Source: Jiella pacifica
GTDB taxonomy: Bacteria > Pseudomonadota > Alphaproteobacteria > Rhizobiales > Rhizobiaceae
Direction of reading: 5' to 3'
NCBI RefSeq assembly: GCF_010500815.1
Contig: NZ_JAAAMG010000010.1
Location: forward strand, 62,001 to 126,000
Length of the DNA stretch: 64,000 nt
In this document: in pieces, positions 1-8,983 of the stretch
How the letters are laid out: each line of letters opens with the position of its first letter
Position numbering within the stretch: the first letter of the stretch is position 1
Program-made: the position numbers and the translations under genes
Notes under the pieces: generated by a model
Seen by the model: only the letters and a program-made list of their open reading frames with translations
What the model was told of the DNA's origin: nothing
Databases searched by the model: none

Positions 1-3000
1 CGGCAGATCGAAAGCGGCCGCTCGGCGCTCGCCGCGACGCTGGAAGAGCGCGTCACCGCCCTTTCCGACGCCCTGTTCGAAGCCGACCTCAAGCTTGCCA
101 CCGCCTTCGACGAGCGCCGCGACAGCCTCGCCGCGCTCATCGACGGCGCGGTCTCCTCGGCCGCCGCGACCTTCGAGGACCGGGCGGACGACGTCCGCCG
201 GACCATCGAGCAGTCGGTCGGCGACGTGTCGCAGACCCTCGAGGGCCGCCGCGAGGATCTCCTCGCCGTCCTCGAAAGCGGTTCGTCGAGCCTGGTCGGC
301 GCGCTCGACCAGCGCACCGAAGCGATCGCCACCGCCCTCGAACGCGGGCTCGGCAATGTCGAGCGGACGCTGAACGCTCGTGCCGCGACGGTCGCCGAGT
401 CGATCCGCAACACCATCACCGAAGCGACCACGGCCATGGCGCAGGAGGCCAGCCGCGCCCGCGAAGGCCTGATGGCCGAGAGCGAGAAGGTTTCGACCAG
501 CGTCGGCGACATCTCGCGGGTGTTCGACACCGCCAGCGAAGCGGCCCGAAGCCGCATCGCGGCCGAGGCCGAGCGTCTCACCGCCCGCCTGGAGGAACTG
601 GCGAGCCAGCTGTCCGAACGCACCGAAAGCGCCGGCACGAAGCTCGTCACCGAGGGCGGCCGGATCGCCGAGACGATCACCGGTTCGGCCGAGGCGATCC
701 GTTCCCTGTCGGAGGAGTCGCGTTCGCGCTTCGCCACGGAGGCTGAGGCCCTGGCCAACCAGATCGCCGGGCTCACCCACGGTATCCGCAAGGAAACCGA
801 CGAGGTGCGCGAGCAGCTGACGCAGCAGCGCATGGCCTTGGTCGACACGCTGTCCGGCATCTCCGGCGTCGTGGCGGGCGAGTTCGATCGCAACACCGAG
901 ACCTTTGCCGAGCGGATCACCACCGCCGCCGACGAGCTGCGGCAGATCGCCGAGGACAACCGCTCGCGCTTTGCCGGCGACACGAACCGGCTCGCCGCTG
1001 AGTTCGAAACCGCCATCGCCCGCATGGGCGAACTGACCGAGACCGCCCAGGGCGCACTGAAGGCCTCCGGCGAGGACTTCACCGGTCGGGTGAACCGGGC
1101 CGCCGGGTCCATGCGCAACGCCACCGGCGACATCGCCGCCGCACTCGAGGCGCGAGCCGACGCCTTCTCGGCGGAACTCGAGGCGACGACCCAGCGTCTT
1201 GCCGGCCTGCTCGCCGAAAACCCCGTCACCGGCGAGATCGACGCCTCGACGGCACGGCTGCGCGACGAGCTCGTTGCCACCACCGAGGCCATCCGCGGCG
1301 AGATCGAGGGTGTCGTCGGCCAGCTGCGCGGCGAAGTCGCGACGGTTTCCGGCCAGCTTCTGCAGGACGCTGAAAGCGTCCGCGACGAAATCGCCAATCG
1401 GGGCGGCGACCTGTCGACCCAGATCGCGGCGATCTCGGAGATCATCCGGCTGGAGACCGAGCGTGCCCGCACGACCCTCCTCGACAGCGCCAGCTCCGTC
1501 GGTGAGGAACTCGCCGACCGGATGAGCGAGACCGAGCGCCAGCTCGCGACCCGCACACGGACGATGAACGACGAGTTGGAAGAGAAGACCCGCAACCTCG
1601 CGGCGATGCTGTCGGCCCGCAACGCCGAGATCAGCCGCATGCTCGAAGAGGAAGCCCGGCCGATGCTTTCCCAGATCGGCGAAGGCGGCACGGAGCTGGC
1701 GCGGCTTCTTCAGGTCACCACCCGCGACGCGGCCGACAGGCTGCGGTCCGAGAACGCCTCGCTTGCCGCCGCCCTCGGCCGGCGGGCCCAGGAGACGATC
1801 TCCGCCCTCACCCAGTCCTCCGACGCCATTCTCGGCGCCCTGGACGAGCGGGCGGCCGCCACGGTCGGCATGGTCGGCGAGATGCGCGAGCAGCTGCAGC
1901 GCGACGTCGGCTCGCTCATCGGCCGGCTCGCCCAGACGTCGAGCTCGCTGCGCGGCCTCGTCGAAGAGACGGCCGGCAACCTCGGCGCCATCGACAATAT
2001 CCTCAAGGAGAGCGGCGCCCGCTTCGCCGAGGACGCCCAGGAGGCCTCGAACTCGATCTCGATGAGCGCCAGGATGCTCGACAGCAACGTCGACAAGCTC
2101 GACCAGCTGTCACTTGCGGCGTTTTCGCGGATTGCCTCGATGGCCCAGCGCTTCGAGGAGCACGGGGCGGTCCTGTCGGAGACCGTCGGCCTTCTGGAGA
2201 CCCGCGAGGACGGCCTGCGCCAGGTGCTCGACGGCGGCCATGCCGGCCTCGACGAGCTGTCCACCAATCTCGTCCGGCGCTCGGAGGAGATCGGCGGCCT
2301 GATGCATGCCTTCGAGGAGGTCGTCACCGGCCTGTTCGACCGGACCGAGCAGCGTTCGCGGATGATTTCCGAGCGGCTTTCGGGCGAATTGGGGGCTTCT
2401 CTCGGCGACGTCGACCGGCAGTTGCAGGAGGCCGAGGAGCGTTCGCTGCGGACGGGTGCGGTGCTGCGCGAGCAGGTCCAGGCAGCGTTGGGAGACGCCG
2501 GCGCGCGGTTCGAACGCTCGACGGAGGAGATCCGCGAGGCGGCCAAGGCAATCCGGACGGAACTCGAGAACGCCCGTTCCGAGATCAAGCGCGGCGTGTT
2601 CGAACTGCCCGAGGAGACCCGCTCCAGCACCGAGGCGATGCGCCGGGCCGTGTCCGACCAGATCCGGGCGCTGCGCGAGCTCTCCGACATCGTCTCCCAG
2701 TCCGGCCGGGCCTTCGACGTCGCCGACCGTTCGCGGCCCGCTCCGTCGCAGCCGCAGCGCCAGACGCGTCCCGCCCCCCGGGCGGCGGTGGCGGCGGCGA
2801 AGCCCGAGCCGGCGGAAAAGTCAGAGTTCGACTTCGACGACGATGACGCTTTGGACGTCGAACGCGAGATCGCCGCGTCCTTCATGAGCGACGGCAATCT
2901 GGCCCACGATCTCAGGGGCGGGAGCTACGAGCCGAGCCGAGCCGAGCCGACACGGCCGGCCGGCGAGGCCAAGGCCTCCGAGACCGCGGCGCAGCCAGCC

Positions 3001-3702
3001 ACGTCGCGCTCCGCCCCGCAGGGCGGCGGCCAGCGGCCGGCCTCGACCCAGAGCGGAACCTCGGGCACCGCCCCATCCGCTCGAACCGGCGGTGGCGGAT
3101 CGGCACCGGCCGCGCCAGCCGCGCAGGGCCCGGCACGGCCTGCTCGCCCGGAGAACGGCAGCCGCATGTCTCCTGACCGCGGCCGCAACGAGGCGGATCG
3201 CGGCGGCGGATGGGTGTCGAACCTTCTGCGCCGGGCATCGGAAGACGAAGACGCATTCGGCGACGAATTCGCTCCTTCGTCCGATGTCCCGCAGTCGTCA
3301 CCGGCCTCGGCAGCCGCCGGGCGGACGCCGGCGACGCCCGAACGTTCGCCCGATCACGTCGTCGAATCGCTGAACTCGCTGTCGATGGACATCGCCCGGG
3401 CGATCGACCACAACGCTTCCATCGAGCTGTGGGACCGCTATCGCCGCGGCGAGCGCAACGTCTTCACCCGCCGGCTCTACACCATGCAGGGCCAGCAGAC
3501 CTTCGACGACATTCGCCGCAAGTATCAGCGCGACCCCGAGTTCCGCGAGGCGGTGGATCGCTACATCGCCGACTTCGAGGCGCTGCTGCAGGACATCGCC
3601 CGCAACGATCCGGAGAACCGGGTGTCGCGGACCTATCTCGCCTCCGATACGGGCAAGGTCTACACGATGCTCGCCCACGCCTCCGGGCGGTTCGACAGCT
3701 AG
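1..3702 (+). CDS. C-terminal 1,233 residues of a giant coiled-coil protein, growth pole ring (GPR/RgsE)-like
   Basis: The frame is open from the first base and ends at TAG 3700, so the start lies outside the window. Up to about residue 890 the protein is almost continuous amphipathic helix rich in Glu, Arg, Ala and Ser, with repeats like those annotated as apolipoprotein A1/A4/E or tropomyosin-like. A Pro/Ala/Ser-rich linker follows (about 913-1117), then a compact C-terminal domain of about 115 residues containing WDRYRRGE. Large size, helical repeats and this tail fit GPR of Agrobacterium and RgsE of Sinorhizobium, inner-membrane-anchored organisers of polar growth. The N-terminal membrane segments are not visible here. 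A 5-bp tandem repeat sits in the linker. Family call is from recalled features; function is inferred. Confidence 0.7.
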   Translation, partial: RQIESGRSALAATLEERVTALSDALFEADLKLATAFDERRDSLAALIDGAVSSAAATFEDRADDVRRTIEQSVGDVSQTLEGRREDLLAVLESGSSSLVGALDQRTEAIATALERGLGNVERTLNARAATVAESIRNTITEATTAMAQEASRAREGLMAESEKVSTSVGDISRVFDTASEAARSRIAAEAERLTARLEELASQLSERTESAGTKLVTEGGRIAETITGSAEAIRSLSEESRSRFATEAEALANQIAGLTHGIRKETDEVREQLTQQRMALVDTLSGISGVVAGEFDRNTETFAERITTAADELRQIAEDNRSRFAGDTNRLAAEFETAIARMGELTETAQGALKASGEDFTGRVNRAAGSMRNATGDIAAALEARADAFSAELEATTQRLAGLLAENPVTGEIDASTARLRDELVATTEAIRGEIEGVVGQLRGEVATVSGQLLQDAESVRDEIANRGGDLSTQIAAISEIIRLETERARTTLLDSASSVGEELADRMSETERQLATRTRTMNDELEEKTRNLAAMLSARNAEISRMLEEEARPMLSQIGEGGTELARLLQVTTRDAADRLRSENASLAAALGRRAQETISALTQSSDAILGALDERAAATVGMVGEMREQLQRDVGSLIGRLAQTSSSLRGLVEETAGNLGAIDNILKESGARFAEDAQEASNSISMSARMLDSNVDKLDQLSLAAFSRIASMAQRFEEHGAVLSETVGLLETREDGLRQVLDGGHAGLDELSTNLVRRSEEIGGLMHAFEEVVTGLFDRTEQRSRMISERLSGELGASLGDVDRQLQEAEERSLRTGAVLREQVQAALGDAGARFERSTEEIREAAKAIRTELENARSEIKRGVFELPEETRSSTEAMRRAVSDQIRALRELSDIVSQSGRAFDVADRSRPAPSQPQRQTRPAPRAAVAAAKPEPAEKSEFDFDDDDALDVEREIAASFMSDGNLAHDLRGGSYEPSRAEPTRPAGEAKASETAAQPATSRSAPQGGGQRPASTQSGTSGTAPSARTGGGGSAPAAPAAQGPARPARPENGSRMSPDRGRNEADRGGGWVSNLLRRASEDEDAFGDEFAPSSDVPQSSPASAAAGRTPATPERSPDHVVESLNSLSMDIARAIDHNASIELWDRYRRGERNVFTRRLYTMQGQQTFDDIRRKYQRDPEFREAVDRYIADFEALLQDIARNDPENRVSRTYLASDTGKVYTMLAHASGRFDS
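2928..2950. repeat. 5-bp tandem repeat (CGAGC, 4.6 copies) inside the coding linker
   Basis: Four full copies of CGAGC plus CGA lie in the low-complexity linker of the GPR-like gene. The unit is not a multiple of three, so gain or loss of one copy would shift the frame ahead of the conserved C-terminal domain. Confidence 0.8.
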
Positions 3703-3733
3703 CGGCGCATCGCGGGAGCAGGTCCTCTTCGCA

Positions 3734-3766
3734 ACGAAGCCCCGGATCGGCGATCCGGGGCTTCGT
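3734..3766 (+). terminator. Hairpin terminator after the GPR-like gene
   Basis: Perfect 15-bp inverted repeat with a GGC loop, beginning 32 bases after the stop codon; the arm starts ACGAAGCCCCGG. The T-run after it is short (CGTTTGC), so it is a stable hairpin with a weak U-tract, probably ending the upstream transcript. Confidence 0.75.
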
Positions 3767-4009
3767 CGTTTGCAAAGGCGCTTCTTCGCAAGACCGAAGG
3801 CGGCGGCGGAATTGCCAGTGGGCAAATCTCGTCGCCGCAGCTAAATTCGGCATCGCGAATAGGAGGCGGCCGCAAAAAATCGCCGGTTTGTCGTGATCTG
3901 ACGAGCGTGGAGCGCGAGCGTCTCGCAAGGCCGCCTTGCTGCCATCGAAACTGCCGACGGGAAGGAATCCGGTCGGCAGGAAACATCGAACCGAAACCGG
4001 GAATCCTTG
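3767..4009. other. Intergenic region before the binding-protein gene
   Basis: Between the terminator hairpin and the next gene I see no further structured element or convincing small gene. It should hold the promoter of the following gene; a short AT-richer patch near 3838-3885 is the likeliest place, but no clear -35/-10 pair stands out. Confidence 0.4.
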
Positions 4010-5833
4010 ATGCGCAATCAATATGCCGCCGTCTGCGCCCTCGTCCTCGCAGCGGCGCCGCTTGCCGCCGCCGATGCCGCCCGCGCCGCGCCGGCCCATG
4101 CGATCGCCATGCAGGGAGAGCCGGCCTTGCCTGCCGATTTCCAGGTCCGTCCCTTCATCAATCCGGATGCCCCGCAGGGCGGCACCATGCGCTACTGCGT
4201 CTTCGGCAATTTCGACAATCTCAACCCGGTGATCGTGCGCGGCGCGCTGACGACGGCGCGGGGCATCTGGTTCGACAAGGAATTCGGCAACCTCGTCTTC
4301 GAGCCGCTGATGGAGCGCTCGCCCGACGAGCCCTTCACCATGTACGGCCTGATCGCCAGGACCGTCGAGACCGACGACAAGCGCTCCTTCGTGGAGTTTC
4401 GGCTCGATCCGAAGGCAAAGTTCTCCGACGGCGAGCCGATCACCCCGGAAGACGTCTTGTTCACGGTGCGCATGCTGCGCGAGCACGGCCGGCCGATGTA
4501 TGCCAACTGGCTGCGCCCGGCGGTGAAGATCGAAAAGGTCGGCGAGGACGGCGTGCGCTTCACCTTCGACGAGACCGCCGACAGGGAGACGCCGCTGCTC
4601 ATCGCCGGCCTGCCGGTGCTGCCCGAGCACGCCTTCGACGAGAAAACCTTCGAGCAGACGACGCTGAAGCCGGTCATCGGCTCCGGTCCCTATGTGATCG
4701 CCGACGTCAAGCCGGGCCAGGAGATCACCTACGAGAAGAACCCCGACTACTGGGCCAAGGACCTGCCGATCCGCAAAGGCATTTTCAACTACGGCACCGT
4801 GGTGATCGACTACTATCGCGACACCAACGCGCAGTTCGAGGGCTTCAAGAAGGGCAATTGCCACATCTATCTCGAGGGCGACCCCAACCACTGGCGCACT
4901 GCCTACGACTTTCCCGCGGTCGACGATGGCCGGGTCATCAAGGAGACGTTCAAGACCGGCGCCCCGCCGAACATGCTGGCCTTCGTCTTCAACACGAGAC
5001 GGCCGATCTTCTCCGACCGCAAGGTGCGCCAGGCCCTGTCGATGCTGTTCGATTTCGAATGGGCCAACAAGACGCTCTATTACGACGCCTACGAGCGCAC
5101 CGGTTCGTTCTTCCAGAATTCCGAACTGTCCGCCCTCGGCCGGCCGGCCGGCGAGAAGGAGAAGGCACTGCTCGCCCCTTATCTGGACGACATCGACCCC
5201 AAGGTGATGGACGGAACCTACCGGCCGAGCGTCAGCGACGGTTCCGGTTCGGACCGCAAGGTGATGCGCGCCGCCCTCGATCAGTTCGAGGCGGCCGGCT
5301 ACCGCTTCGAGAGCCGCCGGCTCGTCGGGCCGGACGGCAAGCCTCTCACCTTCGAGATTCTCGCCCAATCGCCTGAACAGGTGAAGATGGCGGAGGCCTA
5401 TACCCGTACGCTCGGCCGCCTCGGCATCGCGGCGACCGTCCGCCTCGTCGACGACAGCCAGTACCAGGCCCGCAAGAACGCCTTCGACTTCGACATGATC
5501 ATCGCTTCCTATTCGGCCTCGCTCTCCCCGGGTGCCGAGCAGACCTATCGCTGGAGTTCGAAGGCCAAGGACATCAACGGCTCGTTCAACTACGCCGGCG
5601 CAGCCGAGCCGGCGATCGACGCCTTGATCGACGACATCGTCACGGCCCGCTCGCGCGAGGACTTCGTCGCCGCGGTCAGGGCCTACGACCGGGTGCTGAT
5701 CTCCGGCCACTACGTCGTGCCACTGTTTCACCTGCCGGAGCAGCGTCTCGCCCGCTGGGCCTTCATCAAGCATCCCGAGACGACGCCGCTCTACGGCTAT
5801 CAGCTGCCGACCTTCTGGCGCGCACCTCAATGA
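4010..5833 (+). CDS. Family 5 extracellular solute-binding protein (YejA-like peptide binder)
   Basis: A 607-residue periplasmic binding protein of the SBP_bac_5 class, which delivers peptides to an ABC importer. An Ala-rich signal peptide covers about residues 1-25. The mature start, with an INPDAPQGGTMRY-type segment, resembles YejA-like proteins of the microcin C/oligopeptide importers, which are longer than DppA/OppA. The family core is seen in KFSDGEPITPEDVLFTVRML and in RKVRQALSMLFDFEWANKTL. I start at ATG 4010; the codon before it is TTG, a possible but less likely start. No permease or ATPase genes follow, so this is an orphan binding protein that would have to use a transporter encoded elsewhere. 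Its ligand cannot be read from sequence. Confidence 0.85.
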   Translation: MRNQYAAVCALVLAAAPLAAADAARAAPAHAIAMQGEPALPADFQVRPFINPDAPQGGTMRYCVFGNFDNLNPVIVRGALTTARGIWFDKEFGNLVFEPLMERSPDEPFTMYGLIARTVETDDKRSFVEFRLDPKAKFSDGEPITPEDVLFTVRMLREHGRPMYANWLRPAVKIEKVGEDGVRFTFDETADRETPLLIAGLPVLPEHAFDEKTFEQTTLKPVIGSGPYVIADVKPGQEITYEKNPDYWAKDLPIRKGIFNYGTVVIDYYRDTNAQFEGFKKGNCHIYLEGDPNHWRTAYDFPAVDDGRVIKETFKTGAPPNMLAFVFNTRRPIFSDRKVRQALSMLFDFEWANKTLYYDAYERTGSFFQNSELSALGRPAGEKEKALLAPYLDDIDPKVMDGTYRPSVSDGSGSDRKVMRAALDQFEAAGYRFESRRLVGPDGKPLTFEILAQSPEQVKMAEAYTRTLGRLGIAATVRLVDDSQYQARKNAFDFDMIIASYSASLSPGAEQTYRWSSKAKDINGSFNYAGAAEPAIDALIDDIVTARSREDFVAAVRAYDRVLISGHYVVPLFHLPEQRLARWAFIKHPETTPLYGYQLPTFWRAPQ

Positions 5834-5837
5834 GGCT

Positions 5838-5861
5838 GGGCCGGCGCCAGTACCCCGGCCC
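5838..5861. terminator. Weak hairpin after the binding-protein gene
   Basis: GGGCCGG pairs with CCGGCCC across a 10-base loop, starting 5 bases after the stop codon. There is no T-run, so if it ends transcription it is a weak or Rho-assisted site. Confidence 0.3.
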
Positions 5862-6056
5862 GTTGCCAATGACGGGAAAGGCTGCGGGCGCTCACCAGAA
5901 TTCGCGGCAGAACTTTTCCGAGCGTTCTCGCACACTTTCCCCGATTTCGCTTTAGCTCCCAACGCGCAAGCCTTCTCTCCGGGCTGCTGCGGCAGGCCTG
6001 ACCCAATTGATCAACGCAGCGTGGACGGCGAGCCGCCGACGATCGACCCTTCGTCC

Positions 6057-7160
6057 CTACTGGAACCCGACCGCGTCGACGATGCCTTCGTTGCAACCGC
6101 CGTCGGTGGGTTTGGCAGCGGCGATCAAGGCGGAAACGTCGGGATCGGGCGTGATCTCCCCGACGAGGCCGATGGTCAGTTCGCCGATCAGCTGGCGCTT
6201 GCCGTCGCGCGAGCAGGAGATGCGAACCCGCTCGCCCGCTCCGGGACCGAAGGCCTGATCGAAGGCCCCCCGAATCTGCTGACGGGTGAGCGTCTGGCCG
6301 ACGGCCCCGGCGAAGATCTCACGGACCTTGGAGGCATTGATCTTGCGGAGAACCGCGAGGGAATCGTCGAAATACTCGTCGGCGGTGGTCTCGTAGCAGG
6401 TGCCGTGCCGGGTCCATTCGTGGCGATCGAGCATCGATTGCGTGCCGGGCATCGCCTTCTCCATCTCCGCCCGGGTCTCGGCATCGACCTCGACCGGCGG
6501 CAGCTTGTCCCAGTCGCTGGCCTTGTCGTCGCTCTTCTGCTTTGCCGGGACGCCGCAATATTCGACGCCGCGCGGCTGCGGCCACAGGCCGTGCAGGGCG
6601 AAGTGATCGGCGTCGAAGCGGTCGCCCGTCTGCGACCGGCATTCGGCCTTGGTCTGATGGGTGTCGCAGAATGCCGGCTGCCAGCTGATGGCGAGGATGA
6701 GGTCGCGCGGGACCTCGCCGTTGCCGCCGGCGCCCGAAGGCGCCGCGCCACCGTCCGGCGCAGATTCGACCTTTCGTCCATCCGGCTCGGCAAAGTCGCC
6801 GCTGGAGCCGTCGTCGCTCTCGAGGGCGATGGATCCGGCCGAACCGGGACGCCGGAAGGCGTCGGCACTCGCCACCAGCTTCACCCAGTCGCCGCAGGTC
6901 TTGTCGACCCAGCGCCGATCCGGCGCGGCGCCGGGGACGACGACGTAGTAGTGTGTGCCGTTCGGCCGGTTCTCGCCGATGAGATGATAGGCACGGCCGC
7001 TCTCCAGCCTGGCACCGCTTTCGCTGGCGGCATTGCGGATCGAAACGGTGGCCTTGCAGTCCTTGCGGGCGATCAGATAGCCGTCGAGCGGCTCCTGTGC
7101 GAAGGCCGCAGAACCGGAAAGGCTCCCGGCGACGAGTGCCGGCAAGACCAGGATTCGCAT
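6057..7160 (-). CDS. Secreted ribonuclease T2 family protein
   Basis: A 367-residue protein with a signal peptide (MRILVLPALVAG to AFAQ). An N-terminal part of about 100 residues contains a segment resembling an SH3-type fold. A polar linker follows, then an RNase T2 domain. Both catalytic signatures are present: CAS I as HFALHGLWPQ and CAS II as HEWTRHGTC, giving the two catalytic His residues and the Glu/Lys-equivalent site. The family cleaves single-stranded RNA through a 2',3'-cyclic intermediate in the periplasm or outside the cell. I chose ATG 7160 because a G-rich Shine-Dalgarno stretch lies just upstream and the signal peptide starts there; a longer frame upstream looks non-coding. 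It stands alone, convergent with the preceding gene. Confidence 0.88.
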   Translation of the reverse strand: MRILVLPALVAGSLSGSAAFAQEPLDGYLIARKDCKATVSIRNAASESGARLESGRAYHLIGENRPNGTHYYVVVPGAAPDRRWVDKTCGDWVKLVASADAFRRPGSAGSIALESDDGSSGDFAEPDGRKVESAPDGGAAPSGAGGNGEVPRDLILAISWQPAFCDTHQTKAECRSQTGDRFDADHFALHGLWPQPRGVEYCGVPAKQKSDDKASDWDKLPPVEVDAETRAEMEKAMPGTQSMLDRHEWTRHGTCYETTADEYFDDSLAVLRKINASKVREIFAGAVGQTLTRQQIRGAFDQAFGPGAGERVRISCSRDGKRQLIGELTIGLVGEITPDPDVSALIAAAKPTDGGCNEGIVDAVGFQ

Positions 7161-7365
7161 CGTTCGATCCCCCCTTTGGCATCGGCCGGGCGCGTGCGAG
7201 TGGGCGGCCGTGTCGTTGTGATTACAGTTTAGAGTTATACTGCCTCTGGGTAAACGGCCGTCGCGCGCCTGGGAAGGCCGCGGCGACGAACAAAGCTCAT
7301 GCGATGCCTTCAAGGGAGCCCTATGTAGAGCAGACGAGACAAAACACTCAAGGAGCCGACCAGCC

Positions 7366-8322
7366 GTGGATTTCGACCATCAGACATCGATCGAAAGCCG
7401 CTCCGGCGCGACGCTCCATCTCTATGTGACCCGGGCGAAGGGGGAGCCGCGTGGCACCGTTCTCGTCTTTCATGGTCTTGCCGAACATGCCGGCCGATAC
7501 GGCCGCTTCGCCCGCGACCTTTCGGCGCTGGGATTTCACGTCCTCGCCCATGACCATCGCGGCCACGGGTCGACCGCGGCGCCCGACGCGCCGCTGCGCC
7601 GCTTCGCGACCAAGGGCGGCGCGGAGAAGCTGCTGCGGGACTGCCATGCGGTCCATCTTCATGCCGAGGAGACCTTCGGCGACCTGCCCCTCGTCGTCTT
7701 CGGCCACTCCCTCGGCGGGACGATCGCGCTGAACTACGGCGAGCGCTACGGCCGCCAGCTTGCCGGCCTTTGCGTCTGGAACGCCGACGTCTCGCACGGT
7801 ATCGAGCGGCGCATCGGACGGTTCGCCCTGAAGGCCGAGAAGGCGCTGAAAGGCTCCGACGTCGCCAGCGACCTGTCGCGCCGCGCCATGTTCGGCGCCT
7901 GGGCGAAATCGGTTTCGCCGCGTCGCACCGAGTTCGACTGGCTGAGCCACGACGAGGCCGCCGTCGACGCCTATATCCGCGATCCCCTGTGCGGTTTCAC
8001 GCCGACGGTCTCGATGATGGAGGACATCGCCAGGCTGGTCTTCGAGGCCGGCTCCAAAGCGGGGTTGTCGCTGCTCCCGTCGCATCTGCCGATTCATCTT
8101 CTCGGCGGGTCGCAGGATCCGGCGACGCGCGGCGGCAGGGCGATCGTCGAGCTCGCCGAGGCAATGCAGGCACTCGACTGCGACCGGGTCGAGAGCCACG
8201 TCATCGAGGGGGCGCGGCACGAGACGCTGATGGAGATCGAGCCGATTCGCGCGGCGGCGATGCGATCGCTCGAACGCTTCCTGGTGGCCGCGACCGAATC
8301 GGCCGGAACGAGGGGCGCTTGA
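7366..8322 (+). CDS. Alpha/beta hydrolase, monoacylglycerol lipase/lysophospholipase type
   Basis: A 318-residue cytoplasmic serine hydrolase of the Hydrolase_4 (YHH/PldB) class. Visible are the oxyanion segment VFHGLAEHAGRYGRFA, the HDHRGHG strand-loop, and the nucleophile elbow FGHSLGG (Ser near residue 112). The acid and His come from the LLGGSQDPAT and GARHETLME segments. Family members hydrolyse monoacylglycerols or lysophospholipids. The start is GTG 7366, set by AAGGAG at 7350-7355. The nearest upstream gene is divergent, so this gene has its own promoter in 7161-7365. Substrate is not determinable. Confidence 0.87.
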   Translation: MDFDHQTSIESRSGATLHLYVTRAKGEPRGTVLVFHGLAEHAGRYGRFARDLSALGFHVLAHDHRGHGSTAAPDAPLRRFATKGGAEKLLRDCHAVHLHAEETFGDLPLVVFGHSLGGTIALNYGERYGRQLAGLCVWNADVSHGIERRIGRFALKAEKALKGSDVASDLSRRAMFGAWAKSVSPRRTEFDWLSHDEAAVDAYIRDPLCGFTPTVSMMEDIARLVFEAGSKAGLSLLPSHLPIHLLGGSQDPATRGGRAIVELAEAMQALDCDRVESHVIEGARHETLMEIEPIRAAAMRSLERFLVAATESAGTRGA

Positions 8323-8431
8323 CAGGCGGTCGGCGGCGAGCCTTGGCTTGGAAGCACGTCGGACCATTGGGGCGATCGTGTCGGGTGCTTCTGAAGGGGA
8401 ACAATTTCTACCGTCATACGCTCTTCCAGCC

Positions 8432-8884
8432 ATGAGCGACCTCGGCAGCTTCATCGATCTTGAGGCCCTCGGCACCGATGCCCTCCGCCTCGTCCTCGCC
8501 GCCCTCCTCTGCGGCGCGATCGGCTTCGAACGGGAACGCAAGGAGCGCTCCGCCGGCCTCAGGACACATATGCTCGTCGGCGTCGGCGCCTGCGTCTTCA
8601 CGCTGTTGATGACGGTCCTCGTCGGCCTCTACGACGGCGATCAGGTTCGCGCCGACCCGATCCGAATGATCGGGGCGATAACCTCGGGCGTCGCCTTCCT
8701 GGCGGCGGGCGCGATCATCCAGGCAAAGGGTGAGGTCCGTGGCCTCACCACCGGCGCGTCCCTCTGGCTCTCGGGCGCGATCGGCCTCGCCTGCGGCCTG
8801 GGTGAGTTCCGGATCGGCATCCTGGCCGTCATCGTGACGCTGCTGGTGCTTCGCGGCTTGAAGATCATCGAGCGCCATATTTGA
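8432..8884 (+). CDS. MgtC/SapB-family membrane protein
   Basis: A 150-residue inner-membrane protein with four to five hydrophobic helices and the family signature GAIGFERERKERSAGLRTHM near residues 30-50. It then shows the ISGVAFLAAGAII-type helix (SGVAFLAAGAIIQ) and a TTGASLWLSGAIGLACG helix. It lacks the C-terminal cytosolic domain of true virulence MgtC, as most small members do. The family is linked to survival at low magnesium and to control of F-ATPase or membrane potential, but the biochemical role is unsettled. I start at ATG 8432, where homology begins; the frame is open to 8348, with no good ribosome-binding site for either start. It lies 109 bases after the hydrolase gene on the same strand. 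Confidence 0.85.
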   Translation: MSDLGSFIDLEALGTDALRLVLAALLCGAIGFERERKERSAGLRTHMLVGVGACVFTLLMTVLVGLYDGDQVRADPIRMIGAITSGVAFLAAGAIIQAKGEVRGLTTGASLWLSGAIGLACGLGEFRIGILAVIVTLLVLRGLKIIERHI

Positions 8885-8891
8885 ACGCTGC

Positions 8892-8918
8892 CGGCCTGAG
8901 GAAGAGTTGCTCAGGCCG
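8892..8918. terminator. Bidirectional hairpin between convergent genes
   Basis: CGGCCTGAG and CTCAGGCCG form a perfect 9-bp stem with a 9-base loop, 7 bases after the MgtC-like stop codon and 66 bases from the stop of the convergent gene. There is no T-run on either strand. Confidence 0.45.
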
Positions 8919-8983
8919 CCCTCTGGCCGGATGGCCATCGGCGCCGGCTTGCCCGGCCCGTGAGGCGCCCGCTCGGGCACAGA

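Noticed and set aside
3464-5962. 832-residue open frame on the minus strand
   Set aside because: It mirrors the binding-protein gene and the end of the GPR-like gene in the opposite strand; His/Asp/Gly/Arg-rich composition without domains is the usual shadow of GC-rich coding DNA.
6008-6015. TTGATCAA palindrome near the end of the RNase gene
   Set aside because: No spacer between half-sites and located between convergent genes, so not a promoter site.
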